From 40CM-4-65-16 sp035279785 (lineage in GTDB: Bacteria > Chloroflexota > Dormibacteria > Dormibacterales > Dormibacteraceae), in NCBI GenBank assembly GCA_035279785.1, contig DATEHC010000067.1, positions 1 through 9,098 on the forward strand: a stretch of DNA of 9,098 bases, in the 5' to 3' direction. Both the position numbers and the translations under genes were made by a program. Under the pieces are notes generated by a model, which searched no databases, had not been told where the DNA came from, and saw only the letters and a program-made list of their open reading frames with translations. Positions within the stretch are counted from its first letter, which is position 1. Every line of letters begins with the position of its first letter. Of this stretch, positions 1 to 9,098 are shown piece after piece.

Positions 1-185
1 ACAAATGACGTCGGGGTCTGACCGGTGACCAGGTGATCGCCGCGCTCCTGAGCGCGATGCACCACGCGGCAGAGCTTTGCCTGGAGGCGGTCGATGACGA
101 CGGAGAGCCGGCGAGGGTCTACGTAGTCGTCATCAGAGCCATGGTCGAACTCGGCAACAGCCGCCTCAAGAGCCCCAATTTCCAC
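1..185 (-). CDS. DUF222 / HNH endonuclease-like protein, N-terminal part (runs off left edge)
   Basis: This reading frame is open from a GTG at 185-183 to the window edge, giving 61 complete codons. The translation begins (M/V)EIGALEAAVAEFDHG and contains RLQAKLCRVVHRAQERG and LVTGQTPTSF. A helical stretch with LQA and small or arginine residues, then a glycine and a T/S-rich turn, is the usual N-terminal pattern of DUF222 proteins, many of which end in an HNH nuclease domain (the 13E12-like family). That family is common in actinobacteria and some Chloroflexota, and its cellular role is not settled. The GTG start is chosen because a TAG stop lies in frame four codons upstream (197-195), no ATG lies between, and a strong promoter predicts transcription beginning at this G. 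There is no Shine-Dalgarno sequence. Any HNH motif would lie outside the window, so nuclease activity is inferred only from the family. The coding call is firmer than the family call. Confidence 0.55.
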   Translation of the reverse strand, partial: MEIGALEAAVAEFDHGSDDDYVDPRRLSVVIDRLQAKLCRVVHRAQERGDHLVTGQTPTSF

Positions 186-220
186 ACCACCATTCTACAA
201 ACATATTTTCGTAAAGTCAA
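186..220 (-). promoter_or_regulatory. Near-consensus sigma-70 promoter for a leaderless GTG start
   Basis: Read on the minus strand, TTGACT (220-215) is followed by exactly 17 bases and then TAGAAT (197-192). Each hexamer matches the consensus at five of six positions. Six bases separate the -10 box from the GTG at 185, so the usual start point (seventh base after the -10) is the G of that GTG. The DNA upstream of the -35 box is A/T-rich (TTTTATA), like an UP element. The match in both boxes, spacing and distance to the start codon makes this the best promoter in the window. The 85-base gap from 186 to 270 that contains it shows no clear terminator for the upstream asnB-like gene, so some readthrough is possible. 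Confidence 0.72.
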
Positions 221-270
221 TATAAAATCGTCCCTTTGCAACCCAAACAGCACCAAAAGCCACCCCAAGT

Positions 271-2112
271 TCACCCTCTTCCCAGTCCTTCGTATCCCTG
301 GTTCCAGAGCTGAAAGGCGAAGAGAGTCCATAACTGCTTCCGGTTGTCACGCGTGCCCCCGAGGTGATCACGGACCAACCCCGAAACCATCCCCTCATCA
401 AAGAACCCATCCCTCCGGACCCGCTCGGGTGAGAGGACCGAGAGCAGCTGCTCCCTGAGCGGCCCCCGAAACCAATCCGCGACCGGAATCCCAAACCCCT
501 TCTTCGGCCGATCGAGAATCCGATCGGGCAGAACACCGCGAAGCGCGCGCTTGAGCAAGAACTTCGATCGCATCCCCCGCAACTTCATGCTCATCGGCAA
601 GCCTGTCGCGTACGCGACGAAATCGTTGTTCAGCAGCGGCACCCGCGCCTCGAGCGACGCCATCATCGACGCGCGGTCGAGCTTGACCAGGATGTCGTTC
701 TCGAGGTACAGCCGCATATCGATCATCAGCACCTGGTTGAGCGGATCGAGCGACCGGAACTCATCCTCGATCGCAGCAGCCGAAGCATGCCGCGAAGGGA
801 ACGATCCCATCCACGTCCGATGCCGCTCGGCCACCGCAAGCGCCGCGCCATCGACAAACCTCTTCGCGCGAAAGTCGAAGCTCAAGTTCGACCGCGAGAC
901 CGGCAGCCTTCGCACCACCGGCTCGACGAGCCCACGCCGCAACAGCGAGGGCACCCGCGCGTAGTACCCCGCGAGCCGATGAGCCTGCAGCGTCGGATAT
1001 CCCGCGAACAGCTCGTCTCCCCCGTCGCCCCCGAGCGCAACCTTCACGTGCCGCCGCGTGAACTCGGAAAGCAAATAGGTCGGGATGATCGACGCGTCCC
1101 CGAGCGGCTCATCCAGCAGCTGTGGCAGCTTCGGGATCAGGTCCAGCATCGCCGCCGGCTCCAGCGTCACCTCGTGATGGTCGGTGCCGAGGTTCCGCGC
1201 CACTTCGCGCGAGTATCCCGACTCGTCGAAGGACCGCTCGGCGAAACCCACCGAGAACGTCTTCACGTCGCTCCCGAGCTGCGTCATCACCGCGGCGACC
1301 GCGCTCGAGTCGATCCCGCCGGACAGGAACACCCCGAGCGGCACGTCGCTGATCAGCTCCTTGCGCACCGACTCTCGAAGGACGTCGCGCAGCCTCGAAG
1401 CCTCGGCGTCGAGGTCGTGCCGTCCGTTCGAGAGATTCAGCTGCGGCGCCCAGTACCGCTGCACCGAAGCCTGGCGGTCGGCGAGCGACCAGGTCAGGGA
1501 ATGGCCCGGCCGCAGCTTCTCGATCCCACGCACGATGCTCCGCGGCGATGGGACGAACTCATACACGAGGTATTCGTCGAGCGCGACCGGGTCAACGCCC
1601 CGGCGCAGCGCCGGGTCCTGCAGCAACGCCTTGAGCTCCGACGCGAAAACGAGGCGCCCGCCGTCGATCGCGTAATGGATCGGCTTGATGCCCATGCGGT
1701 CCCGCGCGAGGAACACAACCCCGGATCTGCGGTCGTGAATCGCGAACGCGAACATGCCGTTGAGCCGCTCGACCATCTCCGTGCCCCACTGCTCCCACCC
1801 GTGCACGAGCACCTCGGTGTCGGACTGCGTCCTGAACACATGGCCGTGGGCGATCAGCTGCTCACGCAGCACGAGGTGGTTGTAGATCTCGCCGTTATGC
1901 ACGACCCAAACGCTGCCGTTCTCGTTGGACATCGGCTGGTGTCCACCCGCCAGGTCGATGATGGAAAGCCTTCGCATCCCGAGGACGACCTGTTCGCCGG
2001 CGACCATCCCCTCGTCGTCCGGCCCGCGGTGCACCAAGGCGCCGCACATGCGGCCGACCAGCTCTCGCGCGGCGTTCGGGTCACCTCCGGCCACGCCGCA
2101 GATGCCACACAT
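271..2112 (-). CDS. asnB: Asparagine synthase (glutamine-hydrolysing), class II amidotransferase type
   Basis: This is a 613-residue, full-length member of the AsnB family, which forms asparagine from aspartate, ATP and glutamine in the cytoplasm. The N-terminal glutaminase half starts MCGICGVAGG, so Cys2 becomes the N-terminal nucleophile after methionine removal. It carries the glutamine-pocket motifs MRRLSIIDL (46-54), NGEIYNH (73-79) and SDTE (97-100). The synthetase half has the ATP pyrophosphatase loop SGGIDSS (264-270), DEPLGDASIIPTYLLS (334-349), GGDGGDELFAGY (361-372) and KKGFGIPVADWFRG near the C-terminus. All expected catalytic motifs are present. One deviation is seen: after SLEARVPLL the usual aspartate is asparagine (N495). 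The gene begins 11 bases after the glycosyltransferase stop and has no visible Shine-Dalgarno sequence, so it is probably translated by coupling in one operon. Paralogues in glycan loci may amidate sugars rather than make free asparagine; sequence alone cannot decide this. Confidence 0.93.
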   Translation of the reverse strand: MCGICGVAGGDPNAARELVGRMCGALVHRGPDDEGMVAGEQVVLGMRRLSIIDLAGGHQPMSNENGSVWVVHNGEIYNHLVLREQLIAHGHVFRTQSDTEVLVHGWEQWGTEMVERLNGMFAFAIHDRRSGVVFLARDRMGIKPIHYAIDGGRLVFASELKALLQDPALRRGVDPVALDEYLVYEFVPSPRSIVRGIEKLRPGHSLTWSLADRQASVQRYWAPQLNLSNGRHDLDAEASRLRDVLRESVRKELISDVPLGVFLSGGIDSSAVAAVMTQLGSDVKTFSVGFAERSFDESGYSREVARNLGTDHHEVTLEPAAMLDLIPKLPQLLDEPLGDASIIPTYLLSEFTRRHVKVALGGDGGDELFAGYPTLQAHRLAGYYARVPSLLRRGLVEPVVRRLPVSRSNLSFDFRAKRFVDGAALAVAERHRTWMGSFPSRHASAAAIEDEFRSLDPLNQVLMIDMRLYLENDILVKLDRASMMASLEARVPLLNNDFVAYATGLPMSMKLRGMRSKFLLKRALRGVLPDRILDRPKKGFGIPVADWFRGPLREQLLSVLSPERVRRDGFFDEGMVSGLVRDHLGGTRDNRKQLWTLFAFQLWNQGYEGLGRG

Positions 2113-2123
2113 TTATTGAATCG

Positions 2124-3143
<1,020 letters not shown>

Positions 3144-3156
3144 CGACCGGATTATC
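3144..3156 (-). promoter_or_regulatory. Candidate -10 box for the glycosyltransferase-asnB unit (possibly leaderless)
   Basis: On the minus strand GATAAT (3156-3151), five of six to TATAAT, is followed by CCGGTCG and then the ATG at 3143. This spacing would start transcription at or one base before the start codon, as at the GTG at 185. No convincing -35 hexamer lies 16-18 bases upstream, so the promoter is weaker than that one or needs an activator. An alternative reading is that AAGGGA (3160-3155) serves as a poor, distant Shine-Dalgarno sequence, 11 bases from the ATG, on a longer transcript. Confidence 0.42.
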
Positions 3157-3159
3157 CCT

Positions 3160-3177
3160 TGATAAGCTCGGGCGCTG
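3160..3177 (+). promoter_or_regulatory. Candidate -10 box for the DUF2079 gene
   Basis: TGATAAG (3160-3166) resembles a -10 element and lies 11 bases before the ATG at 3178, which would give a leader of only a few bases. There is no Shine-Dalgarno sequence between it and the ATG, and no clear -35 box upstream. The box is only four bases from the opposing GATAAT element (3151-3156), so the two could not be occupied by polymerase at once. The evidence is position plus a short motif, so this is tentative. Confidence 0.28.
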
Positions 3178-4644
3178 ATGACGAGCGAAGCTGCCGTGAT
3201 GGCCGTCGCCCCGCGCGAAACCACCCGCACCGAAGCCTGGTGGGTCTACCCCGCCATCCCCATGCTGGCGGCGGCGCTCGCGTTTGCGTGGATCCTGCAC
3301 GGAGTCCTGCAGCGGATGTACGGGCTGACCAGCGACGCGTGGGACCTCGCCTACGACCAGCAGGTGATCTGGGGCATCACGCAGGGGGACTGGTTCTACT
3401 CGAGCTTCGCCCGGGCCAACTTCCTGGGCATCCACCTCGAGGTCATCTTTCTTCCGATTGCGGCCATCGAGAAGCTGTGGCCGAGCCCGATCGTCCTCGC
3501 CATCCTTTCCGCGGCCGGTCTTGCCGCCGCCGGGCCCGCGGCTTACCTCTTCTTCCGCGCGATGCTGCCGGCCGATCGCAAAGCGTCGGCGTGGCTGGCG
3601 GTGGCGCTCGCGGCACCTGTCCCGTTCTGGGTCGCCATCCAGGAGGCGGCGCGCGACTTCTTCCACCCCGAGAACATGGCGCTCGCCTTCGCGCTCGTCG
3701 CGGCGTACGCGGGACTGCGCGGCAAACGCGCCCTCATGTGGTCGTTCGTCATCCTCGACCTCGCCTGCAAGGAGGACCAGGTCTATACGGTCGCCGTCCT
3801 GGCGCTGCTGGTGCGCGTTTACGGCGCACCCCTGGTCAAGAAGCATTGGCGCTTCCTTCTATATCTGGCCGTCGCGTGGTTCCTCATCGGCACCGGCCTC
3901 GTGCAGCAGCACCTGAGAGCGCCGAACGGCTACACCGACTTCGTCTACTACCGCTGGCTCATCCACCTCGACCCGAACGTTCCGGTGTCGTGGCAGGCGG
4001 TGGCCGAGGCGCTGGTGCGTCCGGGCGCGCTGCTCATGGTCGGCGCGGTCATCGCTTCGATGTTCGCGCTGCCGCTGCTGGGCTGGCGCTGGCTGCTCCT
4101 CGCCATCCCGCCCTACCTGGCCAACGTGCTGAGCGAGCACGTCCCGCAGAACACGCTGAACCTGCACTACGTCCTCCTGCTGATGTTTCCGCTGATAGTG
4201 GCGGGAGGCGTCGGCGCGAGGCGATTCATAGCACGGACACACGTGAGGCCGGCGCTGGCCGCCGCGATCGCGCTGCCCGCGTTGATCCTCGGCTGGGGCG
4301 CGGGCCAGTTTCCGCCGTCGCTCCTGGCGTGGGACTGGGCGTACAGCCGGCCCAACTCCGTCGCTCAGCTGCAGGCCGCGGCGTCCGTGATCCCGCCCGA
4401 CGCGCCGGTCAACGCGGACTCCGGTCTCGACATCTGGCTGGCCAACCGGCACACGATCAACGATTTCCCGGACATGCTCGATTCGAGCTCGTACGTCGTG
4501 ATCGACACCCAGGCGTACTACCTGGGGAGCAACACCAACCCGGCGAAGCACAAGGCGGCAATCGACGCGCTTCCCGCGAGCGGCAGGCGGCTTCTGTACG
4601 ACGACGGCCGCTTCCAGGTCTGGAGCCCGGTCGGCGACCAGTAA
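3178..4644 (+). CDS. DUF2079 family polytopic membrane protein (GT-C-like)
   Basis: This is a 488-residue integral membrane protein with roughly ten or more hydrophobic segments between residues 22 and 375 and a soluble C-terminal part (about 385-488). It shows the recurring DUF2079 pattern: an acidic first loop WDLAYDQQVIW (55-65), GIHLEV (84-89), a DFFHPENMA segment (160-168), KEDQ (198-201) and LHYV (329-332). The layout, with an aspartate in the first large loop and a multi-helix body, resembles GT-C lipid-linked glycosyltransferases. DUF2079 proteins have no settled function, and a sugar-transfer role here is inference. The start at 3178 is used because it follows the candidate -10 box; M8 at 3199 is an alternative that would lose no conserved sequence. 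It is divergent from a polyprenyl-phosphate glycosyltransferase gene, which fits a lipid-sugar role, and it sits 31 bases before metH on the same strand. Confidence 0.8.
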   Translation: MTSEAAVMAVAPRETTRTEAWWVYPAIPMLAAALAFAWILHGVLQRMYGLTSDAWDLAYDQQVIWGITQGDWFYSSFARANFLGIHLEVIFLPIAAIEKLWPSPIVLAILSAAGLAAAGPAAYLFFRAMLPADRKASAWLAVALAAPVPFWVAIQEAARDFFHPENMALAFALVAAYAGLRGKRALMWSFVILDLACKEDQVYTVAVLALLVRVYGAPLVKKHWRFLLYLAVAWFLIGTGLVQQHLRAPNGYTDFVYYRWLIHLDPNVPVSWQAVAEALVRPGALLMVGAVIASMFALPLLGWRWLLLAIPPYLANVLSEHVPQNTLNLHYVLLLMFPLIVAGGVGARRFIARTHVRPALAAAIALPALILGWGAGQFPPSLLAWDWAYSRPNSVAQLQAAASVIPPDAPVNADSGLDIWLANRHTINDFPDMLDSSSYVVIDTQAYYLGSNTNPAKHKAAIDALPASGRRLLYDDGRFQVWSPVGDQ

Positions 4645-4658
4645 AACGGCCTGATCCG

Positions 4659-4675
4659 TACTCTTAAGGGTCACC
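4659..4675 (+). promoter_or_regulatory. metH start region: partial Shine-Dalgarno and possible -10 box
   Basis: The 31-base gap between the DUF2079 stop and the metH ATG contains TAAGG (4665-4669), a five-base match to the anti-Shine-Dalgarno complement, ending six bases before the ATG. This supports ordinary translation of metH from a transcript shared with the upstream gene. TACTCT (4659-4664) also fits the minimal TAnnnT -10 pattern, but no -35 partner is seen. The gap is far too short for a cobalamin or SAM riboswitch. Confidence 0.4.
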
Positions 4676-8284
<3,609 letters not shown>

Positions 8285-8288
8285 AACA

Positions 8289-8318
8289 CGGTTCTTGATT
8301 CGTTAATCGAGCCGCTTT
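8289..8318 (+). terminator. Weak hairpin after metH, possible terminator
   Basis: Five bases after the metH stop, CGG-TT-CTTGATT (8289-8300) can pair with AATCGAGCCG (8305-8314) around a CGTT loop. The stem has ten pairs, including one T-G wobble, with a two-base bulge. Only three T residues follow directly, so this is a poor intrinsic terminator at best. The same bases overlap a candidate promoter for the next gene. Confidence 0.3.
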
Positions 8319-8323
8319 AAGCT
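8295..8323 (+). promoter_or_regulatory. Candidate sigma-70 promoter for the secreted-protein gene
   Basis: TTGATT (8295-8300) is a four-of-six -35 match. After 15 bases comes TTTAAG (8316-8321, four of six), or after 17 bases TAAGCT (8318-8323, three of six). Either would give a leader of roughly 28 bases that contains the Shine-Dalgarno sequence. The match is moderate, and the -35 region lies inside the hairpin described above. Confidence 0.33.
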
Positions 8324-8347
8324 TCCCAGACCATCCGTTTTCGGTGT

Positions 8348-8355
8348 GGGAGGGG
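8348..8355 (+). promoter_or_regulatory. Strong Shine-Dalgarno sequence that sets the start of the secreted protein
   Basis: GGGAGGGG at 8348-8355 contains GGAGG and lies a few bases before the ATG at 8358. It is the only strong ribosome-binding site among the six genes. It supports choosing 8358, because the next in-frame ATG (codon 10) would cut into the signal peptide. Confidence 0.7.
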
Positions 8356-8357
8356 AC

Positions 8358-9098
8358 ATGCTGAACAAGTTCATTCGCTGCGCGATGGTGGCCCTTATCG
8401 CGGCGGTGCCGCTCCTGAGCCAGCCATTGCCCGCTGCGGCGGCGGGCTCGGGCACCGGCCTATTCGGCTTCGCCTCGCCCGGCCAGGTGGTCAGAATCGA
8501 TCCGACCACAGGCGCAGTAGCCACGGTAGCGAACGTGTTCGGCCCGAACGTCCAGGGCTTCCTGACAACGCTGACCGCGGACCCATCGAGCCACAGGCTC
8601 TTCCTCGGTCGCAGCCTTTTCATCGACCAGACGGTGTTCCCGCCGGTGACGGCAGAGGAAATCGTCACGGTGGATCTGCAGAACGGCGGCATCAGTGCCG
8701 AAAGCCCCTTCCTGAACCATCCTGTCGGGTCGCTCTTGTTCGACACCAACACCGGAACGCTGCTTGGAGTCACCACGGACTCCTCACCTGGGGAGTTGGT
8801 TCAGATTGACCTCGGAACGGGAACCGAGACGCCGATTGCGCCGATTCCGGGGGATGGCGTCTCAGACTTCGCGCCCGACCCTGCCCATCACATCGCATAC
8901 GTGATCAGTGAGAGCTTCTCCACGTTCCCAGCCACGAGTCAGCTGTTTTCGATCGACACCGCCGCGCTCACCGTTGTGGCGGGGCCTGTCCTGAGCAGCG
9001 GAACCCGCGAGATCGCTTTTGACACGTCCTCGAACAAGCTTTTCGCGATCACGTTCAACCTGACCCCACCCCAGCCGGCGAAGTTCGTCCAGGTCGAC
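8358..9098 (+). CDS. Secreted beta-propeller-like protein (partial, runs off right edge)
   Basis: The frame is open from the ATG for exactly 247 codons to the window edge. Residues 1-29 form a Sec signal peptide: a short basic start (MLNKFIR), a hydrophobic core, and an AAAA-G boundary with likely cleavage after A28 or A29. The mature part shows a repeating unit of about 45-58 residues. Each unit has a strand ending in (I/V)D, with aspartates at 48, 106, 151, 200 and 247, often followed by a TG-type turn (DPTTG, DLGTG). About 25 residues later comes a DP/DT turn and a hydrophobic strand (D75, D129, D174, D222). This is the pattern of YncE- or NHL-like beta-propellers, which bind ligands or proteins outside the cytoplasm. 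No catalytic motif is visible and the family is not identified. Codon choice is looser than in metH, with AGA, CTA, GTA and ACA used, which may reflect lower expression or later acquisition. Confidence 0.8.
   Translation, partial: MLNKFIRCAMVALIAAVPLLSQPLPAAAAGSGTGLFGFASPGQVVRIDPTTGAVATVANVFGPNVQGFLTTLTADPSSHRLFLGRSLFIDQTVFPPVTAEEIVTVDLQNGGISAESPFLNHPVGSLLFDTNTGTLLGVTTDSSPGELVQIDLGTGTETPIAPIPGDGVSDFAPDPAHHIAYVISESFSTFPATSQLFSIDTAALTVVAGPVLSSGTREIAFDTSSNKLFAITFNLTPPQPAKFVQVD

Noticed and set aside
186..270. Terminator for asnB in the gap before the DUF222-like gene
   Set aside because: I found no stem followed by a T-run on the minus strand; the gap is better explained by the promoter at 192-220.
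33..458. Plus-strand open frame of 141 codons at the left edge
   Set aside because: It crosses the minus-strand DUF222-like coding region, the promoter gap and the end of asnB. Its translation changes character at each boundary and resembles nothing.
3144..3230. Longer glycosyltransferase start at 3230
   Set aside because: It would add 29 residues without family similarity and overlap the divergent DUF2079 gene by about 50 bases; the ATG at 3143 gives the normal N-terminus.
4645..4675. Cobalamin or SAM riboswitch ahead of metH
   Set aside because: The gap is only 31 bases and shows no conserved riboswitch core; the DUF2079 gene lies directly upstream.

Overview
The window is a compact, high-GC bacterial chromosome segment with no mobile element, RNA gene or CRISPR array that I can see. 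It holds six protein genes, and the two at the edges are cut off by the window. The organism looks like a high-GC soil or terrestrial bacterium, such as an actinobacterium or a member of Chloroflexota/Dormibacterota. Three things suggest this: strongly GC-biased third positions, a DUF222-type gene, and several starts that look leaderless. No marker gene fixes the lineage, so this is a weak guess.

Layout. Bases 1-185 (minus strand) carry the first 61 codons of a DUF222/HNH-endonuclease-like protein, driven by a near-consensus sigma-70 promoter at 192-220. Bases 271-3143 (minus strand) carry a two-gene unit: a membrane-anchored family-2 glycosyltransferase of the polyprenyl-phosphate type, then, 11 bases downstream, a class II glutamine-dependent asparagine synthase (asnB family). 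A 34-base divergent gap (3144-3177) separates this unit from a plus-strand pair. That pair is a DUF2079 polytopic membrane protein (3178-4644) followed after 31 bases by a complete cobalamin-dependent methionine synthase, metH (4676-8284). After a 73-base gap with a weak hairpin and a candidate promoter, a well-placed Shine-Dalgarno sequence leads into a secreted beta-propeller-like protein (8358 to the right edge, partial).

How the genes fit together. The glycosyltransferase and the DUF2079 protein both belong to envelope or lipid-linked-sugar families, and asnB paralogues often sit in glycan clusters, so bases 271-4644 may be a small envelope-glycan locus; this is inference from context. 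MetH is housekeeping one-carbon metabolism and is probably next to it by chance. The main points of interest are the start signals: the DUF222-like gene has a promoter placed so that transcription would begin at its GTG codon, and the divergent gap is too short to hold two conventional promoters with leaders. I do not see an evident new multi-gene system here.
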